Assembly (NCBI GenBank): GCA_009668945.1
Contig: SBEH01000002.1
Location: forward strand, 62,001 to 126,000
Reading direction: 5' to 3'
From: Actinomycetota bacterium
Lineage (GTDB): Bacteria; Actinomycetota; Coriobacteriia; Anaerosomatales; Anaerosomataceae
Length of the DNA stretch: 64,000 nucleotides
Under the pieces are notes generated by a model, which saw only the letters and a program-made list of their open reading frames with translations, was not told the DNA's origin and made no database searches. This document shows positions 41,523 through 50,130 of the stretch, one piece after another. Position numbers and translations under genes: made by a program. The number at the start of each line of letters is the position of its first letter. Position 1 is the first letter of the stretch.

Positions 41523-43801
41523 CACTCGAGACGCTTTCTCCCGAACTCGCGCCGAAGCTTGCCGTCGAACTCGGCCTGAAGCACGACGAGTACGAGAAGG
41601 TCGTGGAGATACTTGGCCGCATCCCGAGCGTGACCGAGCTCTACATGTACTCGCTGATGTGGTCCGAGCATTGCAGCTACAAGCACTCGCGCAAGGCGCT
41701 CCGGATGTTCCCGACGAGCGGCGATGCTGTGCTTCAGGGCCCGGGCGAGAACGCGGGCGTCATCCGCGTGGGCGACGGCTGGGCGGTGGCGTTCAAGATG
41801 GAGTCGCACAACCATCCCTCGGCGATCGAGCCCTACCAAGGCGCGGCGACCGGTGTGGGCGGCATCATCCGCGACATCTTCACGATGGGCGCGCGCCCGA
41901 TCGCCAGCCTCGACTCGCTTCGTTTCGGCACGCTCGACAAGCCGCGCCAGCGCTACCTCTTCGAGGGTGCCGTGGCCGGCATCGGCGGCTACGGCAACTG
42001 TCTCGGTGTGCCCACCGTGGGCGGCGAGGTCTACTTCGACGAGGCGTACGAGGGCAATTGCCTCATCAACGCCATGTCGATCGGCCTCATGCGCGAGGAG
42101 AACCTCACGCGCGCCGTCGGTTCCGGCCCCGGCAACCTCGTGCTGCTTATCGGTTCCACCACCGGCCGCGACGGCATCGGCGGCGCGAGCACGCTCGCGA
42201 GCCAGGAGTTCGACGAGAAGGCCGAGGACAAGCGCCCGAGCGTGCAGGTGGGCGATCCGTTCGAGGAGAAGCTGCTCATCGAAGCGTGCCTCGAGCTGCT
42301 CGCGAACGGGCTGCTCGTGGCGCTCGGCGACTGCGGTGCGGCTGGCCTCACGAGCTCGATATCGGAGATGGCGAGCCGCGGCGGTGTGGGAGTGGACATC
42401 GACGCGGCGGCGGTTCCGCAGCGCGAGGACGCGATGAAAGCGTTCGAGATCATGGTCTCCGAGTCGCAGGAGCGCATGGTGGCGGTCGTGACCCCCGAGG
42501 ATCTTGAGGCGGCCCAGGCCGTCTGCGCGAAGTGGGGTCTGCGCTCTACCGTCATCGGCCGGATCACGGACACCGGCCGGTTCGTAGTGCGGATGGGCGA
42601 AGAAGTCGTGGCCGACATGCCGGCGGCTACGCTCGCGCACGATGCGCCGCTGTACGATCCCGCGATGGAGCGCCCGGCATACCTCGATGAGGCGCAGGCC
42701 TTCGATCCCATGGCGCTCGGGCACCCGACCACCCCAGAGGCGCTCTCCGCGATGCTGCTGGAGCTGCTGGCAAGCCCCAACATCTGCTCGCGGCGCTGGA
42801 TCTGGGAGCAGTACGACCACCAGGTGATGGTGAACACCGTGGTGCTGCCGGGCTCGGATGCTGCGGTGCTCCGCGTGGGTGACACGGGCCGGGGCGAGAT
42901 GAGCGAGCGCGGCATCGCGGTTTCGAGTGACTGCAACGGCCGCTACTGCTACCTCGATCCCTACACCGGCGCTCAGATCGCGTTCGCCGAGGCCGCGCGC
43001 AACGTGGCGTGCTCGGGCGGGCGCGCCGCCGCGATTACCGACTGCCTGAATTTCGGCAATCCGGAGAAGCCCGAGGTGTTCTGGACGTTCTATGAGAGCG
43101 TTCGCGGCCTTGCCGACGCCTGCACCGCATTCGGTGTGCCGGTCATCTCCGGAAACGTGAGCTTCTACAACGAGAGCTTCGGCCAGCCCATCTACCCCAC
43201 GCCGACGGTGGGGCTGGTCGGCCTGCTCGACCGCGTCGAGGACCACTGCACGATGGCGTTCAAGCAGCAGGGCGACGCGATTGTGCTCCTGGGGCGCACC
43301 AAGGCCGAACTCGGCGGGAGCGAGTACCTCAAGGTGGCGCACGGCCTGGTGGCCGGCAAGCCGCCGAAGGTCGACCTGGTGGACGAGCGGCTGCTGACCG
43401 ATCTCGTGGTCACCGCCATTCGCACCGGCATCGTCCGCTCGGCGCATGACTGCTCCGAAGGCGGCCTGGCCGTGGCACTCGCCGAGTGCTGCATCGCCGG
43501 CGGAATCGGCGCGAAGGTGGACGCGGAGGGCAAGCTGCCCCCCGCAGCCGAGCTCTTCAGCGAGAGCCAGGGCCGCGTGGTGCTCACCGTGGCGGCCGAG
43601 CACTACGACGCGCTCAAGACGCTTTCGGCCACGCACGCCACGCCGTGCACACGCATCGGCACCGTGGGTGGCGACCGGCTCGCGATCAGCGGACTCGCGG
43701 ACGTCTCGCTCGCGGACATGCGCGCAGCGTACGAGCCCACGCTCGAGCGGCTCGTGCACGGAGCGGATACACTGCAGAGCGAGGAGTTGACCGAAGGCTA
43801 G
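41519..43801 (+). CDS. purL: Phosphoribosylformylglycinamidine synthase subunit II
   Basis: The 760-residue AIR synthase-superfamily protein has the small PurL form (no fused glutaminase domain). Visible blocks are MWSEHCSYKHSR, KMESHNHPSAIEPYQGAATG, GGVGVDIDAAAVPQRE, ITDCLNFGNPEK and AHDCSEGGLAVALAE. It converts FGAR to FGAM with ATP and ammonia from PurQ. Start GTG 41519. Confidence 0.97.
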   Translation: MTLETLSPELAPKLAVELGLKHDEYEKVVEILGRIPSVTELYMYSLMWSEHCSYKHSRKALRMFPTSGDAVLQGPGENAGVIRVGDGWAVAFKMESHNHPSAIEPYQGAATGVGGIIRDIFTMGARPIASLDSLRFGTLDKPRQRYLFEGAVAGIGGYGNCLGVPTVGGEVYFDEAYEGNCLINAMSIGLMREENLTRAVGSGPGNLVLLIGSTTGRDGIGGASTLASQEFDEKAEDKRPSVQVGDPFEEKLLIEACLELLANGLLVALGDCGAAGLTSSISEMASRGGVGVDIDAAAVPQREDAMKAFEIMVSESQERMVAVVTPEDLEAAQAVCAKWGLRSTVIGRITDTGRFVVRMGEEVVADMPAATLAHDAPLYDPAMERPAYLDEAQAFDPMALGHPTTPEALSAMLLELLASPNICSRRWIWEQYDHQVMVNTVVLPGSDAAVLRVGDTGRGEMSERGIAVSSDCNGRYCYLDPYTGAQIAFAEAARNVACSGGRAAAITDCLNFGNPEKPEVFWTFYESVRGLADACTAFGVPVISGNVSFYNESFGQPIYPTPTVGLVGLLDRVEDHCTMAFKQQGDAIVLLGRTKAELGGSEYLKVAHGLVAGKPPKVDLVDERLLTDLVVTAIRTGIVRSAHDCSEGGLAVALAECCIAGGIGAKVDAEGKLPPAAELFSESQGRVVLTVAAEHYDALKTLSATHATPCTRIGTVGGDRLAISGLADVSLADMRAAYEPTLERLVHGADTLQSEELTEG

Positions 43802-43810
43802 GAGGCGCTC

Positions 43811-44371
43811 GTGGAGCTTCTCACCGCACTCGGACTGGCCGTACCGGCAGGCCTCAACGCGTACATCCCGCTCCTTGCGATCGCGCTAGCACAGCGTTTC
43901 GAGTGGCTTGCGCTCAAGGAGCCGTTCGACGTGATGGGCGAGTGGTGGATGATCGCCGTCATCGGTGTGCTGCTCGTGATCGAGATCGTGGCCGACAAGG
44001 TCCCGGCGGTCGACCACATCAACGACATCATCCAGACCTTCATCCGCCCTGCCGCAGGCGGCGTCGTCGCCGTAGCGGTCGCCGGCAGCGCGACCGATGT
44101 GAGCCCGTGGCTGCTCGTGCTCGCGGGCGTGCTGCTCGCCGGCGGAGTCCACGCCGCGAAGGCCACCACCAGGCCTGCGGTGAACGTCACCACGGCTGGC
44201 TTCGGTGCGCCGGTCGTGAGCGCCGCCGAAGACGTGGGTGCGGTGATCCTTTCGGCCGCAGCCATCGTGGCGCCGATCCTCGTCGCGTTCCTGGCAGCCG
44301 GCCTTGCGTACTCGTTCTGGCGCCTGTGGCAGCGCAAGAAGCGGACCGGCTCGATCGTCGCCGAGCTGTAG
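43811..44371 (+). CDS. DUF4126-family membrane protein
   Basis: The 186-residue protein matches the DUF4126 layout: a start with LGLAVPAGLNAYIPLLAIAL, then EIVADKVPAVDHINDIIQTFIRPAAGG and five or six membrane helices. Related proteins are predicted transporters of unknown substrate. It lies 9 bp after purL and may share its transcript. Confidence 0.85.
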   Translation: MELLTALGLAVPAGLNAYIPLLAIALAQRFEWLALKEPFDVMGEWWMIAVIGVLLVIEIVADKVPAVDHINDIIQTFIRPAAGGVVAVAVAGSATDVSPWLLVLAGVLLAGGVHAAKATTRPAVNVTTAGFGAPVVSAAEDVGAVILSAAAIVAPILVAFLAAGLAYSFWRLWQRKKRTGSIVAEL

Positions 44372-44386
44372 GGGCGGGGCCAGCCG

Positions 44387-44596
44387 ATGCCGCTTTCCGC
44401 TGACGACCTGCGGCGTCTCAAGGACGACTTGCGTGCCGAGGACCCCGACGTGCGTGCCGAGGCGATCCGCCGAGCGGGCGAGGCCATCGATGCCACGGTG
44501 ATGAGCGTGGTCTCCCAGGCGCTGCTCTCCGAGAACCCCGAGGTGCGGGCCAAGGCGGTCGAGCTGCTGGACCGCATGGCCGAGATGGCGGAGTAG
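44387..44596 (+). CDS. HEAT-like repeat small protein
   Basis: The 69-residue protein is all helical with two HEAT-like turns (DVRAEAIRRAGEAI, then PEVRAKAVELLDRMAEM). It lies 15 bp after the DUF4126 gene on the same strand and closes the first purine block; the following genes are convergent. Confidence 0.65.
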   Translation: MPLSADDLRRLKDDLRAEDPDVRAEAIRRAGEAIDATVMSVVSQALLSENPEVRAKAVELLDRMAEMAE

Positions 44597-44624
44597 GACC
44601 GTCCATCCTGCAGTTCGCGCGGCG

Positions 44625-44966
44625 CTACCGTGTCATGTGGTCGAAGAGCGCCTTGAAGCGCATGGCCGCGGGAAGCGACCCGCGGAACGAGATCCTCCTG
44701 CGGAAGAACGCGGCATCGTAGTCGAGCCTGCCGAGAAGCAGCGCCATGAACGTCCCGAACCCGCCCTCGATCTCAGCGAGCGGCTCCGTTCCCGGCGCGA
44801 GGACGAAGCGCGCTTTGCGTACCGCGATCACGAAGGGACGGGAAACCCCGCGCAGTCGCAGTGCGATGGCCTGCCCCTCGTACTCCGAGAGGTGGCGCTT
44901 GGCCTCGGCACGCCTCGAGAGTACTCGCAGCGTGAGCAGGACGAAGGGGGCGAGGAGCGCGTACAT
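44625..44966 (-). CDS. UbiT-like SCP2-domain protein
   Basis: From ATG 44966 this protein has 113 residues (a GTG at 44969 is an alternative overlapping the previous stop). After an N-terminal hydrophobic helix, a single SCP2-type domain holds AEIEGGFGTFMALLLGRLD and AFFRRRISFRGSLPAAMRFKAL, followed by FDHM. The latter fits the UbiT pattern FFxRRxxxxGxxxxxxxxKxLxD. UbiT is the lipid-binding accessory protein that presents prenylated quinone precursors to UbiUV in anaerobic ubiquinone synthesis. E. coli UbiT is longer, so the assignment depends partly on the neighbourhood. Confidence 0.7.
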   Translation of the reverse strand: MYALLAPFVLLTLRVLSRRAEAKRHLSEYEGQAIALRLRGVSRPFVIAVRKARFVLAPGTEPLAEIEGGFGTFMALLLGRLDYDAAFFRRRISFRGSLPAAMRFKALFDHMTR

Positions 44967-45838
44967 CACGACAGTCGCCTGCGGGCTACCGGGCCGTAGC
45001 GCAGCGGGCCGGCGGCAGCGGACTCGAGAGACACCCTGGTTGCCTCGGCTGAGTCGTCCCCGTGCAGCAGGGCCGCGTAGGCAGATGCGACTGCGGCGAT
45101 CTCCCCGGGGCCGACCCAGAGGCGTCCGAAGGCTGCGCCCGCGTTCTGGTAGCCGAGTGCTTGGTCGACGGTCGAGATGATCTGTCCGGGCAGCACGGCC
45201 GTACCGTCGACGACGAATCCCGGCTCACCCTCGAGGTTCTGCAGTGTGAGGCCGTCCTGCTCCCGGCATGCATATCCGCAGGTCTTCTGTGGTCGCCCGG
45301 CGAACCGCGCGGCGTAGCAGCGCCACGAGAACGCGAGCGGTGGGCGGCCTTCGAGGAACACCTCGGCGGGGATTGCACCGTTGGTGCACAGATCGAGCAC
45401 CGTCTCGGGCATGAGTGCGATGTTCAGCGCAACGCCCGTGCAGCCCCAGTCCCGCACAATCTCAAGGTCATCGCGGTTGTAGAGACTGCACAGTGGGCCT
45501 GCAGTGATGGCCTTGCTGCCGAACCGCTCTCTCATCCAGGGAATGAAGCCCAGGCTGTTGACCTCGACGGTCGTCACGCCTTCCACGTATGGCGCTGCGG
45601 ACTCGTAGTCGGCCTCGCCGAACGGCATGGCCAGAGTCGAGAACACGACCTGCTTGCCCGCGTCTTCGAGAACTCGCACTGCTTGCTCGAAGGTGCGCAT
45701 GGGGATGAGGCGCTTGGCGCAGAAGAGCTCGCCGATGTAGACGCGGTCGACGTCAGGGCACTCGGCAGCCTCGCGGTAGAAGTCCGCGATCGCTTCAGGA
45801 CCGCATCGTCCGGAAAGGGGTGCGAGCGAAAGCTTCAT
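44966..45838 (-). CDS. UbiV-like U32 peptidase-family hydroxylase subunit
   Basis: The 290-residue U32-family protein begins MKLSLAPLSGRCGPEAIADF. Its cysteines Cys40 (GELFC), Cys174 (SWRCYAARF), Cys187 and Cys191 (QKTCGYACRE) correspond to the four [4Fe-4S] ligands of E. coli UbiV (39, 180, 193, 197), with the last two spacings identical. UbiV pairs with UbiU to hydroxylate quinone precursors without oxygen. ATG 45838 overlaps the stop of the UbiU-like gene (ATGA), so the two subunits are translationally coupled. Confidence in the U32 family is high; quinone substrate is inferred. Confidence 0.8.
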   Translation of the reverse strand: MKLSLAPLSGRCGPEAIADFYREAAECPDVDRVYIGELFCAKRLIPMRTFEQAVRVLEDAGKQVVFSTLAMPFGEADYESAAPYVEGVTTVEVNSLGFIPWMRERFGSKAITAGPLCSLYNRDDLEIVRDWGCTGVALNIALMPETVLDLCTNGAIPAEVFLEGRPPLAFSWRCYAARFAGRPQKTCGYACREQDGLTLQNLEGEPGFVVDGTAVLPGQIISTVDQALGYQNAGAAFGRLWVGPGEIAAVASAYAALLHGDDSAEATRVSLESAAAGPLRYGPVARRRLS

Positions 45839-46845
45839 GCCTTCTCTCCGTACGCGGTCGTGGTGAAGTCTCCGCCTTCGAACAGCGCGGCAAGGCGCGC
45901 TTCCCACTTCGGCAGGACCGCGAATCCGGCAGGGTCCTCGTAGTAGGCATCGATCGCTTCGCGGAAGACGCTCACCGCCTCGCGGACGTACGTCTTTCCG
46001 CGCTGGCGTCCCTCGATCTTGAGCGCGTCCACACCGGCCTCGACGAAGCGAGGCAGCATTGTCATCGTCTGAAGCGACGAGGGACTCTGGAACGGATACG
46101 TCACCAACCCCGAGCGCTCCTCTCGGTACCTGCCCTTGCAGGGAGTGGGGTACGTGCGAACCTCGTCGGCGGTGAAGCGGTTCATCAAGTAGCCGTCGAG
46201 CCGCATGTCGAGCCGGTCATCGTGCTCATCGAACTCGATGAGCTCCGCTGGCGAGCAGGCTCCGTAGGTCGGGTTTGGCACGCCGGTGACGTAGCACGAC
46301 ATGGCGCAGTTGGGCTCGTAGTTGATGCACAGCAGTCCGAATGCGAAGGTCTCTATCTCGACATCCGTCGCGCGGCGAACGGCGGCGATTTCCTGCATGT
46401 TGAGGATGCGCGGCAGTACCACGCCCTTGATGCCGAATTCATCCCGCAACAGGTTGATGGCACGCGCCGTAGCCGCGCCTCCCTGGACTGAAACCTGGAC
46501 CGGGACCTCGGGAAAGTGGTCCCGAACGAACCGCAGTGGTGCGAGGTCCGCGATGATGAGGGCATCCACACCCAGGGAGACGGCTGCCTCGATATCCCGA
46601 TACACGGTCTGGACGAGTTCGCCTTGGGGGTACGAGTTGATGGCGACGTAGATTCCCTTGCCGCGAGCGTGTGCGTAGTCGAGCCCTTCCCGCAACTCCT
46701 CCGTGGAGAAGTTGATGCCCGGGAAGTTGCGGATGTTGCTCAGAGAGCGGAGCCCCGTGAAGACTCCATCCGCTCCGGCATCGACGGCTGCCTTCAGCGA
46801 AGGAAGCGTTCCCGCTGGAGCACGCAGCTGGATCCTGTCGGCCAC
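45835..46845 (-). CDS. UbiU-like U32 peptidase-family hydroxylase subunit
   Basis: The 336-residue U32-family protein begins RIQLRAPAGTLPSLKAAVDA, then has GINFSTEELREGL. Cys173, Cys180, Cys197 and Cys236 have exactly the spacing of the E. coli UbiU iron-sulfur ligands (169, 176, 193, 232). Blocks GLLCINYEPNC and NPTYGACSPAELIEF hold three of them. It starts with GTG 46845, one base after the stop of the UbiA-like gene. Together with the next gene it should form the UbiUV heterodimer that uses prephenate-derived oxygen in the known system. Confidence 0.85.
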   Translation of the reverse strand: MADRIQLRAPAGTLPSLKAAVDAGADGVFTGLRSLSNIRNFPGINFSTEELREGLDYAHARGKGIYVAINSYPQGELVQTVYRDIEAAVSLGVDALIIADLAPLRFVRDHFPEVPVQVSVQGGAATARAINLLRDEFGIKGVVLPRILNMQEIAAVRRATDVEIETFAFGLLCINYEPNCAMSCYVTGVPNPTYGACSPAELIEFDEHDDRLDMRLDGYLMNRFTADEVRTYPTPCKGRYREERSGLVTYPFQSPSSLQTMTMLPRFVEAGVDALKIEGRQRGKTYVREAVSVFREAIDAYYEDPAGFAVLPKWEARLAALFEGGDFTTTAYGEKA

Positions 46846-46846
46846 G

Positions 46847-47770
46847 CTACCAGTTCACCACCAACAGCAGCACCATGGTGGCGAGACTGAGGATGATCGT
46901 CGCGAAGCACAGCGCAGTCAGGCGCTTCTTCCAGGCCCCAAACTGGATCGCGGTCGACATGTCGAGCGTGAGCAGCAGCGGCGCCGCGAACACGTACCGG
47001 CGCCACCCCTCGAAGTAGGTGAAAGCGAGTAGGGCGAGCGACACGATGAGCGCGATTCCGAGGCCGGTGAACACCCAGGCCGCGCGCTCCAGGCCGAGGC
47101 GTACGCCAAGATTGCGCTTGCCGGTCGCCTTGTCGGACGCGTAGTCCGGGAACTCGTTGATGACAATCAGCATCATGCAGGTCAACACGAGCGGCAGGCT
47201 CATGAAGTGCAGGGTTCCGCCTTCGGGCAGACCTCCCTGCAAGTAGTATCCGATGAACGACGGCAGCCATCCGACAGACACGCCTATCAGCACTTCGCCC
47301 CAGCCGCGCGAGATGAGCTGGAACGGGGGCCCCGAGTATGCGTAGCCGAGGAGCGCGGCAAGCGCACCGAGCGGGAGCGTGAGCGGGCCGGTCTTGAAGA
47401 CGAACTGGATGACGAGCCCGACTACGAGGGCGATGGCGGCGCAGACGCCGGCGACTATCGGAACGCGCTGAGGCTCTACAAGTCCCATAGGCAGTGAGCG
47501 AGACCCGCCGGTGAACCTGTTGTAGCCGGTGTTGAGTGCGTCGGTCTCGCGGTCGTAGTACTCGTTCACGAGGAACGTCATCGCCATGATCAGCGTGACA
47601 GCGAGGCTGCCGAGGGCCCAGATCGCCCACGACATGGGGCTTCCGTCACGGACTGCGAGAAGGGTCCCCAGGCTGAAGGGTAGTACCCCCACAAGGTAGA
47701 ACGGCGGGTCGCGAAAGACCTTCACCCACCCGCGAACGGCATTCTTCGGCGCGACGGCGGCCTGCTCCAT
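46847..47770 (-). CDS. UbiA-family prenyltransferase
   Basis: The 307-residue protein has about eight membrane helices and both Asp-rich motifs: NEYYDRETDALN after the second helix and DYASDKATGKRNLGVRLG in the second half. The family attaches a polyprenyl chain to an aromatic acid or naphthoate (UbiA, MenA or MqnP-type). Which one cannot be settled here, but MenA or MqnP is plausible in a menaquinone-producing actinobacterium. The start ATG 47770 has an excellent GGAGGA site five bases upstream; a longer frame to 47809 lacks one. First gene of the UbiA-UbiU-UbiV-UbiT-like operon. Confidence 0.9.
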   Translation of the reverse strand: MEQAAVAPKNAVRGWVKVFRDPPFYLVGVLPFSLGTLLAVRDGSPMSWAIWALGSLAVTLIMAMTFLVNEYYDRETDALNTGYNRFTGGSRSLPMGLVEPQRVPIVAGVCAAIALVVGLVIQFVFKTGPLTLPLGALAALLGYAYSGPPFQLISRGWGEVLIGVSVGWLPSFIGYYLQGGLPEGGTLHFMSLPLVLTCMMLIVINEFPDYASDKATGKRNLGVRLGLERAAWVFTGLGIALIVSLALLAFTYFEGWRRYVFAAPLLLTLDMSTAIQFGAWKKRLTALCFATIILSLATMVLLLVVNW

Positions 47771-47831
47771 GGATTCCTCCAGTGTCGGTGTCGCAACGAA
47801 TCCTACCATCAGACGGGTGCGGCATCGCTCG

Positions 47832-47840
47832 TGCTATCCT
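47832..47840 (+). promoter_or_regulatory. Extended -10 promoter of purF
   Basis: TGC directly followed by TATCCT (47835-47840), 43 bp before the purF start. The purF and ubiA-like genes share a 112-bp divergent region. Confidence 0.4.
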
Positions 47841-47882
47841 ATGCCGCGTCAGCCCGCCCTCGCACAAGGACTCCCGGTCTCC

Positions 47883-49385
47883 ATGAGCGATCTGTGCTCC
47901 ACCGACTCTTCGCTGTCCCGGGGCGAGGTGCGTCCCGCCGAGGACTGGATCCTCTCCGAGCGTCCGGAGAACCCCGAAGAGGCCTGCGGCGTCTTCGGCA
48001 TATGGGCGCAGAACGAGGACGTCGCGCGGCTCACGTACTTCGGCCTGCACGCTCTGCAGCACCGCGGGCAGGAGTCGGCGGGCATCGCCGTGGCCGACGG
48101 GCACTCGCTCATGGTCGTGAAGAATCTCGGGCTCGTGCCGCAGGTCTTCTCCGAGAGCGACCTGCAATCGCTACAGGGCCACATCGCCGTGGGGCACACG
48201 CGGTACTCCACCACCGGCGCGTCGAAGAAGTGGGACAACGCGCAGCCCATGATCTCGTCGATCGGCCCGAATACCATCGCCCTCGCACACAACGGCAACC
48301 TCGTGAACACGCACTCGCTCCGCGAAGAGCTGCAGTCTCTCGGCGTGAGCTTCCGATCCACCACCGACTCGGAAGTGATGGTTCGCCTCGTCGACCACTT
48401 CACGCAGGTGCACGACTCGATCCGCGGCGGCATCCGCGACGCGATGCGCATGATGCGCGGCGCGTACTCCACCGTGATGATGTCCGAGGAGGCGCTCTAC
48501 GCGTTCCGTGATCCCAACGGCGTACGTCCGCTCGTGCTCGGCCAGCTCAATGGCGGCCGTCGCGGCTGGGTCGTGGCGTCCGAGACGTGCGCGCTCGACA
48601 TCGTCGGCGCCGAGTACGTGCGCGACGTGGCGCCGGGCGAGCTCATCCGCGTGAAGGACGGCGAACTCGTGAGCGAGCAGGCGGTGCCCGAGGGCACGCC
48701 GAGCCTGTGCATCTTCGAGTTCGTCTACTTCGCGCGTCCCGACAGCGTCTTGAACGGCCGTTCGCTGTACGAGGCACGACGCGAGCAGGGTGCGGCACTC
48801 GCCAAGGCGATGCCGGTCGAGGCCGATCTCGTGATCGGCGTTCCGGACTCGGGCATTCCCGGCGCCGTCGGCTACGCGCAGGCAAGCGGCATCCCATACG
48901 GCGAGGGGCTCGTGAAGAACCGCTACGTAGGGCGCACGTTCATCTCCCCCACGCAGTCGCTGCGCCAGCAGGGCATCCGCCTCAAGCTCAACCCGCTGCG
49001 CCACATCATCGAGGGTAAGCGGCTCGTGGTCGTCGACGACTCGATCGTGCGCGGCAACACATCCAAGCAGATGGTGCAGCTGCTGCGCGACGCCGGCACC
49101 GCCGAGGTGCACCTGCGTCTCACCTCGCCGCCGGTCGTGTGGCCGTGCTTCTACGGCATCGACACCGATACGCAGGAGCAGCTCATCGCGTCCACCCATT
49201 CGGTGGAGGAGATCCGCGACTTCGTTGGCGCGACTTCGCTCGCGTACCTGCCGCTTGACGACCTCGTAGCCTCCACAGGATGTCCGGCCGGGATGTTCTG
49301 CCGCGCGTGCTTCGACGGCCAGTACCCGATCGAGGTGCCGGAAAGCGTGCGCCAGGGCAAGCTCAGCCTGGAGAGCTGCGGGTGA
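47883..49385 (+). CDS. purF: Amidophosphoribosyltransferase
   Basis: The 500-residue protein catalyses the first committed step of purine synthesis. The N-terminal 34 residues form a propeptide, removed to expose Cys35 (EEACGVFG) as the glutaminase nucleophile. HNGNLVNTHSLREEL and the PRPP loop VVVDDSIVRGNTSKQMVQLL are intact, and C-terminal Cys pairs fit the Fe-S-containing Gram-positive type (CPAGMFCRACF). I chose ATG 47883 (MSDLCST), since AAGGA lies 12 bases upstream. It overlaps the next gene's GTG start. Confidence 0.95.
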   Translation: MSDLCSTDSSLSRGEVRPAEDWILSERPENPEEACGVFGIWAQNEDVARLTYFGLHALQHRGQESAGIAVADGHSLMVVKNLGLVPQVFSESDLQSLQGHIAVGHTRYSTTGASKKWDNAQPMISSIGPNTIALAHNGNLVNTHSLREELQSLGVSFRSTTDSEVMVRLVDHFTQVHDSIRGGIRDAMRMMRGAYSTVMMSEEALYAFRDPNGVRPLVLGQLNGGRRGWVVASETCALDIVGAEYVRDVAPGELIRVKDGELVSEQAVPEGTPSLCIFEFVYFARPDSVLNGRSLYEARREQGAALAKAMPVEADLVIGVPDSGIPGAVGYAQASGIPYGEGLVKNRYVGRTFISPTQSLRQQGIRLKLNPLRHIIEGKRLVVVDDSIVRGNTSKQMVQLLRDAGTAEVHLRLTSPPVVWPCFYGIDTDTQEQLIASTHSVEEIRDFVGATSLAYLPLDDLVASTGCPAGMFCRACFDGQYPIEVPESVRQGKLSLESCG

Positions 49386-49828
49386 CCGAGGCGGCCACGG
49401 CGCTCTCGGCGCTACGCGAGGGCGCGCTTCTCGCGGTGCAGTACAACCCGCTCTTCGCCGCGGTGACCGCCGCGCTTGCTGCTGCACTGATGGGCTTCCC
49501 GAAGGCGAAGCGCGAGCGGCGCGAGTGGGCCGCCGTCGCACTCGCCGCGGGCTGGATCATCGGCGACGGCCTGCGCATCCTCGCGCGCGCCCGCGACTAC
49601 TACGACGGCATCGCCGCCTTCCGCGCCGCCGGCACGCCGCTCTGGCCCGGCTGGATGACGCTCGCGCTGTGGGCACTCGGCTCGCTCGCACTCGGGTATG
49701 TGCTGCCCGCGCTCGTGGGGGCGAGCGTGGGGCGGCGCGTTACGCACGGGACGGGGTGGCTTGCGGCCGCGGCCGTCGCCAGCGCGCTCACGCTGGCGGT
49801 CTCGGCCGGCGTCGGAGCGCTGGGATAG
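49382..49828 (+). CDS. Membrane protein, uncharacterised
   Basis: The 148-residue Ala-rich protein has four hydrophobic helices (about 18-38, 46-66, 85-108 and 120-145). GTG 49382 overlaps the purF stop by four bases, so it is translationally coupled to purF, but no motif suggests how it serves purine synthesis. Confidence 0.6.
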   Translation: MTEAATALSALREGALLAVQYNPLFAAVTAALAAALMGFPKAKRERREWAAVALAAGWIIGDGLRILARARDYYDGIAAFRAAGTPLWPGWMTLALWALGSLALGYVLPALVGASVGRRVTHGTGWLAAAAVASALTLAVSAGVGALG

Positions 49829-49856
49829 GGGCTCCCGAGTTCCTCGGACGCTTCAG

Positions 49857-49874
49857 CGCTATGACGTCATAGCG
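49857..49874 (+). promoter_or_regulatory. 18-bp perfect palindrome, operator candidate
   Basis: CGCTATGACGTCATAGCG is a perfect 18-bp palindrome, 28 bp before the ATG of the truncated ribbon-helix-helix gene. It resembles the TCATA/TATGA half-sites of the downstream vapBC operator, suggesting a shared DNA-binding specificity. Confidence 0.65.
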
Positions 49875-49902
49875 TCATGATGCACGCCAGGAGGTGCGCG
49901 TC

Positions 49903-50130
49903 ATGACCGAACCCCGCCGCTCCACAATCTACCTCGAGCCCGAGCTGCACCAGGCGCTGCGGCTGAAGGCCGCGGTGACCGACCGTTCCATGTCCGACCT
50001 CGTGAACGAGGCGATCCGTTCCGCGCTAGCCGAGACCCCGATCATGGGGCCACGCTCCAGCCTTGACTTCATAGCCACACGGTCATACCATCGGTGTGAA
50101 CGCAGGTATGACCAAAGGAGCGCGCGATGA
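49903..50130 (+). pseudogene. Truncated ribbon-helix-helix antitoxin-like gene
   Basis: The ATG at 49903 follows a strong AGGAGGTG site and begins MTEPRRSTIYLEPELHQALRLKAAVTDRSMSDLVNEAIRS, a complete RHH (CopG-like) DNA-binding half that matches related antitoxins to about residue 42. After SALAE the reading frame leaves the family's usual acidic C-terminus and runs through the vapBC promoter, ending in a low-quality tail (FIATRSYHRCERRYDQRSAR). The toxin-binding part seems replaced or lost. It may still bind DNA as a short repressor. Confidence 0.65.
50063..50113 (+). promoter_or_regulatory. vapBC promoter and operator
   Basis: TTGACT (50063-50068) and TACCAT (50086-50091) are spaced 17 bp. 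Perfect 9-bp inverted arms GGTCATACC (50081-50089) and GGTATGACC (50105-50113), with a 15-bp gap, flank the -10. A start ATG follows at 50127, with AAAGGAGCGCGCG. Confidence 0.7.

Noticed and set aside
41255-43759. 834-codon minus-strand frame opposite purL
   Set aside because: It mirrors purL codons (Arg/His/Ala-rich) and overlaps a clear housekeeping gene.
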